64,000 nucleotides of DNA from Gammaproteobacteria bacterium (GTDB lineage Bacteria; Pseudomonadota; Gammaproteobacteria; Pseudomonadales; Azotimanducaceae): the NCBI GenBank assembly GCA_028824555.1, contig JAPPDJ010000096.1:39884-103883 (forward strand), in the 5' to 3' direction. Below the pieces are notes generated by a model. The model was not told the origin of the DNA, ran no database searches, and saw only the letters and a list, made by a program, of their open reading frames with translations. A program made the translations under genes and the position numbers. Shown here in pieces: positions 26,398 through 35,179 of the stretch. Position 1 is the stretch's first letter. Each line of letters opens with the position of its first letter.

Positions 26398-28011
26398 CTA
26401 GAACGCCTTGACGCGGCCCAGAAGCGTGTCGTCCCAGCGGCGGTCTGAGAGGAAGGTCAGGGCGGCGCGGGTAGCCGTCGGCGTGCCGATGCGGGCCAGC
26501 GCTTCGGTGGCGATGGCGGAGACGTAGCCATTGGGGTCGCCGAGCGAACCTGCGAGTATGCGTTCGGTCTCCTCTAGGTGCTCGCCGGCGTTGATGGCGT
26601 TCAAGAGTGCCAAGGCGGCGTTCATGCGCACCTGGTTCTCGCCGGTCCAGCCGCGCATGACCTGGGGTTCCTGCCATTCGAGGTTGGTGGTCGTCAACAG
26701 GCGCTTGATGGCGGGCAGGGCGGGGGCGATGCCCTCGCCGATGGCGCCGATGGCATCCAGGGCCTGGCGTACCACTTGCTGGTGGGGGCTGGCCAAGAGT
26801 CTGGCGAGGGAAGCTACGGACTCGCGTGCGGGGGTGCCGATTTCGCCCAAGGCGAAGGCGGCGTTGATCTGCACCCACGGGTCTTCGTGCTCGAGCAAGC
26901 GTTCGAGCGTGGCGATTGCTTGCGGGCCACATGCCGCCAGGGCGTAGGTGGCGTCGTCCATGACGATGGCGCGTTCGTTCCAGCGTCTTGGATAGCCGCG
27001 CACATCGTCGCGCGGGACGGGCTGGCCGCGTTCGTCAGTGGCGAGGGTGCGTTCGTGACGGTCACCGCCGGCAGCCGCTTCGAGAATCGCGGCCAAGCGC
27101 TCGACTTCCTGCAATTGGGCGAGGGCGTAGGTGCTCGTGAGGCGAGCCGGTTGATCGCGGCCGTTGAGTCGCTCGACGTGCTCATCTACCGTTACGGTGT
27201 CTTCGCCCGTCTGCACTTGCGGTTCGCCGCGCATCCAGTGCCAGATGTAGCTCCACGTCTCCGGCAGGTCGAATTCGGGGATGCAAGCCTCTGGCCGCCT
27301 CCAATCCGCATCCATGTTGTTCCATGACGGCCGAGTGGGGTTGCGCGTGCGGGCGAAGACGAACTTCACCATGTAGCGCGTGCGGTCGGAATGGTTCGGA
27401 AAGCCGGCATGAACCATGTCGAAATGCACCAGCAGGAAGGTGCCGGCCGGAACCACATCCGGCAGCACCACGCCGTGCGGCGCCACGGGATGGGCGTAGA
27501 GGTGGCTGCCGGCCTGGATGCGCGTTGGGCCCATGTCGAGTGGCGTTTCGTGCGGGTAGTAGAAGCCGATCAGGTAGCGCGGCAGGTGGTGACGGGCGCG
27601 TGAGAGCGGACTTTGCGCGTCTTGATGCCAGCCGGAACCGGCGATGGAACCCTTGCCCATCTTCGGGCCGTCGATCTCCGGCGTCAGTTCCTCGCGTTCC
27701 TCCACCGGCGTGTTGATGTGGACGGCGCGGTGTGGGTGGAAGTAGTAGTCCGGGCCGGCGATGGATTCGATGGCGCCGTCCACCGCCGGGCAGCGCACGA
27801 TGTGGTGCAGCTTGGGAATGCGCGAAACGATGTTGTTGCCGTACCACGACTCCTTCTCGCAGGCATAGCGCACGAGGGCGTCGATCTCTACATGCAGCGA
27901 AGGGTCGACATCGGGCGTCAGGCGCAGGAAGCCATTGGCGATGAACTCGCGCACCTGGTCGTCGTTCAAGAGCTTTGGCTGGCGCTCGGCTTGCGGGGGC
28001 TGAAGAGACAT
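26398..28011 (-). CDS. Phytanoyl-CoA-dioxygenase-like protein fused to HEAT repeats
   Basis: 537 residues from the ATG at 28011 (MSLQPPQAERQPKLLNDDQV). Residues about 15-225 are a PhyH-type 2-oxoglutarate/Fe(II) oxygenase, with metal ligands H129-x-D131 in GSGWHQD and H201 in FDMVHAGFPNHSDRTR, where the arginine would bind 2-oxoglutarate. Residues about 350-537 contain HEAT-like repeats: ACGPQAIATLERLLEHEDPW, INAAFALGEIG, VVRQALDAIGAIG and SAIATEALARIG. HEAT arrays usually bind proteins or lyases' substrates. The substrate of the oxygenase is unknown. The gene is followed on the same strand by repeats only, and preceded by two crotonase genes. Confidence 0.85.
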   Translation of the reverse strand: MSLQPPQAERQPKLLNDDQVREFIANGFLRLTPDVDPSLHVEIDALVRYACEKESWYGNNIVSRIPKLHHIVRCPAVDGAIESIAGPDYYFHPHRAVHINTPVEEREELTPEIDGPKMGKGSIAGSGWHQDAQSPLSRARHHLPRYLIGFYYPHETPLDMGPTRIQAGSHLYAHPVAPHGVVLPDVVPAGTFLLVHFDMVHAGFPNHSDRTRYMVKFVFARTRNPTRPSWNNMDADWRRPEACIPEFDLPETWSYIWHWMRGEPQVQTGEDTVTVDEHVERLNGRDQPARLTSTYALAQLQEVERLAAILEAAAGGDRHERTLATDERGQPVPRDDVRGYPRRWNERAIVMDDATYALAACGPQAIATLERLLEHEDPWVQINAAFALGEIGTPARESVASLARLLASPHQQVVRQALDAIGAIGEGIAPALPAIKRLLTTTNLEWQEPQVMRGWTGENQVRMNAALALLNAINAGEHLEETERILAGSLGDPNGYVSAIATEALARIGTPTATRAALTFLSDRRWDDTLLGRVKAF

Positions 28012-28031
28012 GGACAACTCCGGTTGGGGCT

Positions 28032-28778
28032 CTACGCGACGGCGGCTCGGGCCGTGGCGAGCGCACTGCCGAAATCTTGATCGACTCCGGCGAGGATCAG
28101 CGCCTTGGTCTCCCGGTAGGCGGCGTCCGAGAGCGCGGCGAGTTGGCTCAGGAACGGCTTGGCGGCGGCGCGAAGGTCGCTGCCAGCTGGATAGACGGCG
28201 TGGACGAGGCCGCACGCATGTGCCGTGGCGCCGTCCATGGTCTCGCCGAGGTAGGCGATGGGCGACACTGCCGACTGATGCACCAGACGCGGCAGCTTGT
28301 ACGACCAGCCTTCTGCCGCCCACAGCGCCCGGTGGATGCGCGGGTCGCCATAGTTCACGTCCTCCGTCGCGAGGCGGAAGTCGCACGAGAGGCTGTAGTC
28401 GTAGCCAGACCCAAGTGCGTGGCCGTGCAGCAGGATCGCCGTCGGCAAAGGGCAGTGGCGCAGCACGCCGGCGGACTCGAGCAGAAACGTGGGGCCGCTG
28501 CCGAGGTCCAGGTCCACGCGGCGGCCTTCTAGGGGATCGGGTTCGGGGGAAGAACGAGCCGTCAAATCGTCGCCGGCGCAAAAGGCGCGGCCGCGGCCGG
28601 AGAGGCACACCACGCGTACGTCGTCGTCGTCCGTCGCGGACTCTACGGCAGCCTTGATGCGCACGTGTTGATCGAGGTCCAGGGCGTTCAGCTTGTCCGG
28701 CCGATTCAGCACAAGATGGCGTATGAGGCCGTGTGCGGTCGCCTCATCCTCCACCACGAACGCACCCGGGTCGCTCAT
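28032..28778 (-). CDS. Enoyl-CoA hydratase/isomerase family protein
   Basis: 248 residues starting MSDPGAFVVEDEATAHGLIR. Crotonase features are visible: HLVLNRPDKLNALD, then GRGRAFCAGDDL (first oxyanion-hole loop) and HGHALGSGYDYSLSCDFRLA. The usual second catalytic glutamate region is replaced by GDPRIHRALW, so hydratase activity is not certain. The start overlaps the stop of the next upstream crotonase gene by four bases, so the two are coupled and may form a mixed complex. Confidence 0.85.
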   Translation of the reverse strand: MSDPGAFVVEDEATAHGLIRHLVLNRPDKLNALDLDQHVRIKAAVESATDDDDVRVVCLSGRGRAFCAGDDLTARSSPEPDPLEGRRVDLDLGSGPTFLLESAGVLRHCPLPTAILLHGHALGSGYDYSLSCDFRLATEDVNYGDPRIHRALWAAEGWSYKLPRLVHQSAVSPIAYLGETMDGATAHACGLVHAVYPAGSDLRAAAKPFLSQLAALSDAAYRETKALILAGVDQDFGSALATARAAVA

Positions 28779-29539
28779 CGGCCGGTGAACTCCGGATCGC
28801 GGCGCTCGCGCCACGCCTTCATGCCCTCGAGCCGATCCTCGATGACGTGGGTCTGGCGCACGCCGAGGGAGTGCACCATGGCCGCGTCGAAGGGCAGGTC
28901 CAGTTGCGGCAGCACTTGCAGCTTGTGGACTTCCCACGCACGGGTGGGCATGGCCGCCATTTGCTGGACGAAGGCGCCCGCCTCCTCACAGAAATCGGCT
29001 TCCGGCCACGTCTTGTGGACAAGCTGCATCCGGGCGGCCTCAGCGGCACCGACGACCTCGCCGAGCAGCAGGAGGCGCATGGCCTGAGACTGGCCGATGA
29101 GTTTCGGCAGAAGATAGGCGATGCCGGTGGCTGCAGCGCGGCCTTGGTGGATGCGGGGGTCGCCGAGCCGGGCCGACTCGGATGCGATGCGGATGTCGCA
29201 GGTGCAGGCGAAATCGAAGGCGAGGCCGAGGGTGTCGCCGTCGAGGATGGCGATGGTGGGCTTCATGCAGCCCCGCAGTGCCTTGATGGCCTCCTGTTCG
29301 AGCAGGGGGCCTGGGCCGTGAGAACCCTGGGGGTGGCGGTGGCTGAGGCGAGGGGGCCAATTCCCCATGTCGTCGCCAGCGTCGCCTTCACTTTGGGTTT
29401 CGATGCCGAGGGCGCGGACTTCGGGATCGCTCGTGGCCGAGCGGCACCAGTCGATGAACGCATCGAGGACGGCGTAGTCGATGGGCTGGCCCTCGAAGCT
29501 GAAGCGGGCAACGCCGCCGTCTGTGCTCTCCTGTGCCAT
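28775..29539 (-). CDS. Enoyl-CoA hydratase/isomerase family protein, divergent
   Basis: 254 residues from the ATG at 29539 (MAQESTDGGVARFSFEGQPI). The core LDGDTLGLAFDFACTCDIRI and LGDPRIHQGRAAATG are crotonase-like. The first oxyanion loop (normally AFCAGGD) is absent, being replaced by GNWPPRLSHRHP, which suggests a changed or lost activity. It is the first gene of a coupled pair with 28032-28778 and is divergent from the cyclopropane synthase gene, with 47 bp between starts. Confidence 0.75.
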   Translation of the reverse strand: MAQESTDGGVARFSFEGQPIDYAVLDAFIDWCRSATSDPEVRALGIETQSEGDAGDDMGNWPPRLSHRHPQGSHGPGPLLEQEAIKALRGCMKPTIAILDGDTLGLAFDFACTCDIRIASESARLGDPRIHQGRAAATGIAYLLPKLIGQSQAMRLLLLGEVVGAAEAARMQLVHKTWPEADFCEEAGAFVQQMAAMPTRAWEVHKLQVLPQLDLPFDAAMVHSLGVRQTHVIEDRLEGMKAWRERRDPEFTGR

Positions 29540-29586
29540 ACTTTGCGTCCGCGTCCACTTCCGGCTTGCCGCGCCTAGAAGTCTAT

Positions 29587-30810
29587 ATGTTCCCGTCACT
29601 CCTGCAGCGCTGGGTTCGCAAAGGGACGCTGGTTGTGGTGCTGCCGGACGGCACCCGGCAGGAGTTCGGCGATGGCGACGAACCGCGCGCCGAATGGATT
29701 CTGCGCGACGATGGCGTCATGCGCAGCATCGTTCGGAACCCAACCATGAATCTCGGCGAGACCTACGTTGACGAGCGCTGGGATGCTGGCGGTGGCGACC
29801 TTGCGGGGCTCCTTCGGGTCTTGCGGAGCAATCTCGAGCAAGTGGTCAGCGCCTCTCGGCTGCCGCACTTCCTGCGCGTGGGAAGCGCCCTCTTGACAAG
29901 CTGGAACAACGTGCGTGCGAGCCTTGCCAACGTCAGTCACCACTACGACCGCGACGAAGCGCTGTTCCGCTCCTTCCTTGACGACTCGATGCACTATTCC
30001 TGCGCCTACTTCGCGCAAGCCCACATGACCTTGGAAGAGGCGCAACAGGCCAAGGCCGAACACATCCGCCGCAAGCTCTGCACGGAACCTGGTGACCGCG
30101 TGCTCGACATCGGCTGCGGCTGGGGGAGCCTCGGCCTCTACCTTGCGCGGGAGGGCGGCGTGCAAGTCAACGGCGTCACGCTGTCGAAGGAGCAGCTGCG
30201 GGTGGCCCAGGACGAGGCGCGCCGCCAGGGCCTCGACTCGCGCGTGCAGTTCCTGCTGGAGGACTATCGGGATCACCGCGGCAGCTACGACGCGGTGGTA
30301 TCGGTGGGCATGCTGGAGCACGTCGGCCGGCGCAACTTGGGCCGCTTCTTCGAGGTTGTGCGCGAGATGCTGAGCGACGATGGCGTGGCGCTCATCCACA
30401 CCATCGGCAAGACCGGCCCGCCAGAGCCGGTGAACCCTTGGATCCGGCGGCACATTTTCCCGGGGGGCTACATTCCGGCGGCTTCAGACCTAATGCAGGC
30501 GGTGGAGGCAAGCGGTCTGGTGCTGAGCGACATGGAGGTTTGGCGCCGCCACTATGCCGCCACCCTGCGCGAGTGGAACCGCCGTTTCCAGGCCACCCGC
30601 GACGAACACAAGCGCACGCTGGGGGAGCGAGGTTGCCGCGTGTGGGAGTTCTATCTCACGGCCTGCGAGACGGCCTTCGAGGTGGCGGACCTCGTGGTGT
30701 TCCAGCTTCAGCTAGCGAAACGCAACGACCGTGTGCCGCTGACGCGGGACTATCTGCACGCAACACCGAAGGAAGGTCCGGCACTGCAAGCAGCGGCCAG
30801 CGGCTCTTGA
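29587..30810 (+). CDS. cfa: Cyclopropane-fatty-acyl-phospholipid synthase
   Basis: 407 residues. It uses S-adenosylmethionine to add a methylene across the double bond of membrane lipid acyl chains. The SAM motif VLDIGCGWGSLGLYLA is present, followed by VNGVTLSKEQL, VSVGMLEHVG and WIRRHIFPGGYIPA, all typical of the family. The N-terminal lipid-binding part (LVVVLPDGTRQEFGDGD) is also there. The start at 29587 (MFPSLLQRW) is chosen because the upstream part of the frame overlaps the divergent gene's leader. Length agrees with the family. Confidence 0.93.
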   Translation: MFPSLLQRWVRKGTLVVVLPDGTRQEFGDGDEPRAEWILRDDGVMRSIVRNPTMNLGETYVDERWDAGGGDLAGLLRVLRSNLEQVVSASRLPHFLRVGSALLTSWNNVRASLANVSHHYDRDEALFRSFLDDSMHYSCAYFAQAHMTLEEAQQAKAEHIRRKLCTEPGDRVLDIGCGWGSLGLYLAREGGVQVNGVTLSKEQLRVAQDEARRQGLDSRVQFLLEDYRDHRGSYDAVVSVGMLEHVGRRNLGRFFEVVREMLSDDGVALIHTIGKTGPPEPVNPWIRRHIFPGGYIPAASDLMQAVEASGLVLSDMEVWRRHYAATLREWNRRFQATRDEHKRTLGERGCRVWEFYLTACETAFEVADLVVFQLQLAKRNDRVPLTRDYLHATPKEGPALQAAASGS

Positions 30811-30841
30811 CGTCCTGAGCTGCCCCGCTCGGGAGCCTGCG

Positions 30842-31477
30842 TCAGCCCTCTTCGCGTCCACGTCGGAAACGCGCCTCGAGCTCGGCGAGGTCGCCTTGGG
30901 TGTCTGCGTCGAGGAAGTCGGACTCCGGGAATCCGACGGAGGGGATGGACTCGCGGTCTAGCCAGTGACGAGGTGCGCGCGCGCCGCTCGTGAATGCAGC
31001 CACGAGCTCGGCGGCTCGGGCTCGCGTCATCAGCAGCGTGGCGTTTTGGCGTCGGCTGCCGGCGGTCACGCTGACTGCGCCCGCAGCGCCGCAGGCGGCA
31101 GCCAGACGGGCGGTGAGGTTTGCCGGCGGAGTGGGCGCATCGCCAGGCCAGGTTAGGAGCCATGGGGTCTTCACATGACTCAGGCAGGCGGCGAGGCCGG
31201 CGACTGGGCCTTCGTGGGCGGCATGGTCGGCCACACAGTCGAGACCCAGGTTCTGGTACGCATCGTTGCCGGGTGCGTGCGAGATGAGGATGCGCTGCAC
31301 CTGCGGCGAGAGACGCTCGATCGCATGCATGACGATGGGCTTGCCGGCCACAAGCAAGAGCGGCTTGTCCACGCCGCCCAGGCGTTGCCCGCGGCCGCCG
31401 CAAAGGACGATGGCCGTGACGGCCTCGGCGTCAGTTGCGGATGCGTTCGGGGTGGGTGTAGACGTTGAAGCCGTCAT
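30842..31477 (-). CDS. mobA: Molybdenum cofactor guanylyltransferase
   Basis: 211 residues. It transfers GMP from GTP to molybdopterin, giving the guanine dinucleotide cofactor used by formate dehydrogenase. VLCGGRGQRLGGVDKPLL is the nucleotide-binding loop of the family, followed by GPVAGLAACL and the acidic TWPGDAPT. The first 18 residues are a low-complexity T/S/A/P stretch, and the start lies inside the end of fdhD, overlapping by 47 bp. It ends the formate dehydrogenase operon, consistent with supplying its cofactor. Confidence 0.9.
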   Translation of the reverse strand: MTASTSTPTPNASATDAEAVTAIVLCGGRGQRLGGVDKPLLLVAGKPIVMHAIERLSPQVQRILISHAPGNDAYQNLGLDCVADHAAHEGPVAGLAACLSHVKTPWLLTWPGDAPTPPANLTARLAAACGAAGAVSVTAGSRRQNATLLMTRARAAELVAAFTSGARAPRHWLDRESIPSVGFPESDFLDADTQGDLAELEARFRRGREEG

Positions 31478-32345
31478 CCTTCAGGAAGCCCACCAGCGTG
31501 AAGCCGCGTTCCTGGGCGAGTTCCACCGCGAGGCTCGATGGCGGCCCGACCGCGGCGACGAAGCAGGTGGCGGTCATGGCCGCCTTCTGCACCAGCTCGA
31601 AACTGGCTCGCCCGCTCAGCAGCAGACCGATCTCCGCCAAGGGCTCGGAATCCTCGATCAGGTAGGCGCCGATCAGCTTGTCGAGGGCGTTGTGGCGCCC
31701 CACATCCTCGCGCAAGCGATCGATCTGACCGTTCGGTTGGAATGCCGCTGACGCATGCAACCCGCCGGTGCGGCGGAACTCCGTTTGCATCGTGCCGAGG
31801 CGCGCCGGCAGGCTGCGGAGAATGGCGGCGTCCACGCTGAAGGAGGGTGGCGGCGTCGGGCGGTCTGGCAATTGCTGCGCCACCGCATCAAGCGATGCCT
31901 TGCCGCACACGCCGCAACTCGAGGAGGTGAAGACGTGACGCGTCAGTGCCTCGGCGTCGAACTCGACGTGATCGGCCAGTTCCACCTTGACGACGTTGTG
32001 GATGCCTTTGTCGGGGCTCGGGGGGCCACAGTGCTCTATATCAACGACATCACGGCCGCCTTGGATCACCCCTTCGCCGCGCAGGAAGCCGACCGCGAGT
32101 TCGAAGTCGTTGCCGGGCGTGCGCATGGTCACCGAGATGCTTTGCTCGCGCCGCGTACCCCCGTTCACGAACGACAGCCGCACCTCCATCGGCTCCTCCA
32201 CCGTCACGAGGTCCGTGTCGTCGGCAGCGCGGGCGGAGGATGCAATGGACTGCCGGGTCACCGCCACTCGACGGCTCGCCGCAGGTTCTGGGGCAACGGC
32301 AATCGAGGATGCCGGCGCGATTGCCGCCGCCGGCCGCTTGGTCAT
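31431..32345 (-). CDS. fdhD: Formate dehydrogenase accessory sulfurtransferase
   Basis: 304 residues from the ATG at 32345 (MTKRPAAAIAPASSIAVAPE). FdhD moves sulfur from a cysteine desulfurase onto the molybdenum of formate dehydrogenase. The functional cysteine pair is visible in SSSCGVCGKASLDAV; other family segments are TPGNDFELAVGFLRGEGVI, GGLHASAAF and REDVGRHNALDKLIGA. The N-terminus carries about 40 extra residues rich in A and P. The start overlaps the fdsA stop by four bases and its end overlaps mobA. Confidence 0.95.
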   Translation of the reverse strand: MTKRPAAAIAPASSIAVAPEPAASRRVAVTRQSIASSARAADDTDLVTVEEPMEVRLSFVNGGTRREQSISVTMRTPGNDFELAVGFLRGEGVIQGGRDVVDIEHCGPPSPDKGIHNVVKVELADHVEFDAEALTRHVFTSSSCGVCGKASLDAVAQQLPDRPTPPPSFSVDAAILRSLPARLGTMQTEFRRTGGLHASAAFQPNGQIDRLREDVGRHNALDKLIGAYLIEDSEPLAEIGLLLSGRASFELVQKAAMTATCFVAAVGPPSSLAVELAQERGFTLVGFLKDDGFNVYTHPERIRN

Positions 32346-35179
32346 GGCGTCGGCAGTGCCAGGGCTTGAACGCGCGTTCGTTCGCTGAAGCGTTCCTGCC
32401 ACTCGCTGCGATGATTGGCGGGGCGCACTTCCACCGCGGTGACCTTGTATTCGGGGCAGTTGGTGGCCCAGTCGGAAAGCTCCGTGGTGACGACGTTGGT
32501 GCCGGTTTCGGGGTGGTGGAACGTGGTGTACACAACTCCCGCGGCCACCCGCTCGGTCACCTGGGCGCGCAAGGTGATTTCGCCCTTGCGGCTCGCCACG
32601 GACACCCAATCGCCGGTGCGGAGCCCGCGCAGCTCGGCATCGGCCGGGTGAATCTCCAGCACGTCTTCGTCGAGCCAGGCGAGGTTGTCGGTGCGCCGCG
32701 TCTGGGCACCGACGTTGTATTGGGTGAGGATGCGGCCGGTTGTCAGCAGCAGCGGGAACTTGCGGTTGGCCCGTTCCGGCGTCGGCTGGTAGTCGGTGAG
32801 TATGAACAGCCCCTTGCCGCGCACGAACGCCTGCTCGTGCATGATCGGCGTGCCAAGGGGGGCCGTCTCGTTGCAGGGCCACTGCACGCTGCTCACCTCG
32901 TCGAGGAGATCAAAGGACACGCCGGCAAAGCTCGGCGTCAACTCGGCGACCTCGGCGAGGATCTCCTCCGCAGACGAGTACGCCATGGGATAGCCCAAAG
33001 CCGTCGCCAGCCGTGCGGTTGCCTCCCACTCGTGAACACCGGACTTCGGCGGCATCAGCGCCCGCACCCGGTTGATGCGACGCTCGGCGTTGACGAAGGT
33101 GCCGTCCTTCTCAAGGAAGGAGGCGCCCGGCAAGAACACGTGGGCGAACTTGGCCGTTTCGTTCAAGAACAGGTCCTGGACGATCAGGCATTCCATGTTC
33201 GCGAGCGCCGCCTCGACATGCTGCGTGTTGGGGTCCGACTGGGCGATGTCTTCGCCCTGCACATAGAGGCCGAGGAAGTCGCCGGCCACCGCATGATCGA
33301 GCATGTTGGGAATGCGGAAACCTGCGACGTCGTCGAGCTCAACGTCCCAATGGCGATTGAACTCGGTGCGCACGGCTTCGTCGGTGACGGGGCGGTAGTC
33401 CGAGAACTCGTGCGGGAACGATCCCATGTCGCACGAGCCCTGGACGTTGTTCTGGCCCCGGAGCGGATTGACGCCGACGCCGCGTCGGCCGACGTTGCCG
33501 GTGGCCATGGCGAGATTGGCCATCGCCATCACCATCGTCGAGCCTTGGCTGTGCTCCGTCACGCCGAGGCCGTAGTAGATGGCCGCATTGCCGCCGGTGG
33601 CATAGAGGCGGGCAGCGGCGCGCAGTTCCTCGGCATCCACGCCAAGGATCTCCGCCACGTTCTCCGGCGCGTTCTCCTTGCTCTTGGCGAACTCCACCCA
33701 TTCCTCGAACGACTCCAGATCGCAGCGCTCCTCCACGAAGGCTCGATCGACGAGCCCTTCCGTCACCACCACGTGGGCGAACGCATTCATCAGGGGAACG
33801 TTGGTGCCTGGCTGCAGCGGAAGATGATGGTCGGCCTCGACGTGGGGCGAGCGCACGAGATCGATGCGGCGCGGGTCGCAAACGACGAGACGGGCGCCGG
33901 CGCGCAGGCGGCGCTTCATCTGCGATGCGAACACGGGATGCGCCTCGGTGGGGTTGGCGCCGATGACGACGATCACGTCGGCGTCTTGCACCGAATCGAA
34001 GTCTTGGGTGCCGGCGGAGGTGCCGTAGGTTTGCCTGAGACCATAGCCGGTTGGCGAGTGGCACACCCGGGCGCAGGTGTCGACGTTGTTGTTGCCGAAG
34101 GCCGCGCGCACCATTTTCTGCACCAGCCACACCTCCTCGTTGGTGCAGCGCGAGGAAGTGATGCCGCCGATGGACTTGCGACCGTGCTTGGCCTGAACCG
34201 CCTTCAGCCGCGTTGCCGCGAAGTCGATGGCCTCGTCCCATCCCACTTCCCGCCACGGATCGGCGGTGGATTCCCGCACCATCGGCGTCGTGATGCGGTC
34301 CTTGTGGTTGGCATAGCCCCACGCGAAGCGGCCCTTGACGCAGGAATGGCCGTGGTTGGCCTTGCCGTCCTTGTGCGGAACCATGCGCACCACCTGATCG
34401 CCCTTCATCTCGGCACGGAACGAGCAACCGACGCCGCAGTAGGCGCAGGTGGTGGATTCGGTGCGGTCCGGCACGCCGTGGTCGATGACCGACTTCTCCA
34501 TCAGCGTGGCGGTGGGGCAAGCCTGCACACAGGCGCCGCAGGAGACGCATTCCGAAGCGAGGAAGTCGTCGGCGCCGGTGGCCACCTTGGACTCGAACCC
34601 GCGTCCGTCGATCGTAAGGGCAAAGGTGCCCTGCACCTCGGCGCAGGCGCGCACGCAACGGGAGCAGGCGATGCACTTGGAGGGATCGAAGGTGAAGTAG
34701 GGGTTGGATTCGTCCTTGGCCTCGCCAAGATGGTTGTCGCCCTCGGCGTAGCGCACGTCGCGCAGCCCCACGGCGCCGGCCATGTCCTGCAGCTCGCAAT
34801 CGCCGTTGGCGGCGCAGGTGAGGCAGTCGAGCGGATGGTCGGAGATGTAGAGTTCCATCACGCCCCGGCGCACCCGCGCGACCTTTTCCGTCTGGGTGCG
34901 AACCACCATGCCGGGCGCGACCGGCTCGGTGCAGGAGGCAATCAAGCCGCGCCGGCCTTCAACCTCCACCAGACACATGCGGCAGGAGCCAAACGCCTTG
35001 AGGTTGTCGGTGGCACAGAGCTTGGGAATGTCGAGGCCGGATGCGCGGGCGGCACGCATGATGGAGGTGCCGGCCGGAACCTCGAGCGGATGGCCGTCAA
35101 TGGTCACTTCCACCGAATCGGCAGCATGGCCGTTCACCGAGGGTGCCGGCGTGCCGAAATCGGCAATCGCGATTGTCAT
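32342..35179 (-). CDS. fdsA: NAD-dependent formate dehydrogenase, catalytic alpha subunit
   Basis: 945 residues. It oxidises formate to CO2 at a bis-MGD molybdenum centre and passes electrons to FdsB/FdsG. In order: an N-terminal 2Fe-2S domain (KLCATDNLKAFGSCRMCLVE), a His/Cys cluster region (CLTCAANGDCELQD), two 4Fe-4S motifs (CIACSRCVRACAE and CVSCGACVQACPT), a fourth cluster at the start of the molybdenum domain (CAYCGVGCSF), and CARVCHSPT with the catalytic cysteine type rather than selenocysteine. The C-terminal MGD domain contains GRILTQYNVGAQTRRTD. The start overlaps fdsB by four bases. Confidence 0.96.
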   Translation of the reverse strand: MTIAIADFGTPAPSVNGHAADSVEVTIDGHPLEVPAGTSIMRAARASGLDIPKLCATDNLKAFGSCRMCLVEVEGRRGLIASCTEPVAPGMVVRTQTEKVARVRRGVMELYISDHPLDCLTCAANGDCELQDMAGAVGLRDVRYAEGDNHLGEAKDESNPYFTFDPSKCIACSRCVRACAEVQGTFALTIDGRGFESKVATGADDFLASECVSCGACVQACPTATLMEKSVIDHGVPDRTESTTCAYCGVGCSFRAEMKGDQVVRMVPHKDGKANHGHSCVKGRFAWGYANHKDRITTPMVRESTADPWREVGWDEAIDFAATRLKAVQAKHGRKSIGGITSSRCTNEEVWLVQKMVRAAFGNNNVDTCARVCHSPTGYGLRQTYGTSAGTQDFDSVQDADVIVVIGANPTEAHPVFASQMKRRLRAGARLVVCDPRRIDLVRSPHVEADHHLPLQPGTNVPLMNAFAHVVVTEGLVDRAFVEERCDLESFEEWVEFAKSKENAPENVAEILGVDAEELRAAARLYATGGNAAIYYGLGVTEHSQGSTMVMAMANLAMATGNVGRRGVGVNPLRGQNNVQGSCDMGSFPHEFSDYRPVTDEAVRTEFNRHWDVELDDVAGFRIPNMLDHAVAGDFLGLYVQGEDIAQSDPNTQHVEAALANMECLIVQDLFLNETAKFAHVFLPGASFLEKDGTFVNAERRINRVRALMPPKSGVHEWEATARLATALGYPMAYSSAEEILAEVAELTPSFAGVSFDLLDEVSSVQWPCNETAPLGTPIMHEQAFVRGKGLFILTDYQPTPERANRKFPLLLTTGRILTQYNVGAQTRRTDNLAWLDEDVLEIHPADAELRGLRTGDWVSVASRKGEITLRAQVTERVAAGVVYTTFHHPETGTNVVTTELSDWATNCPEYKVTAVEVRPANHRSEWQERFSERTRVQALALPTP

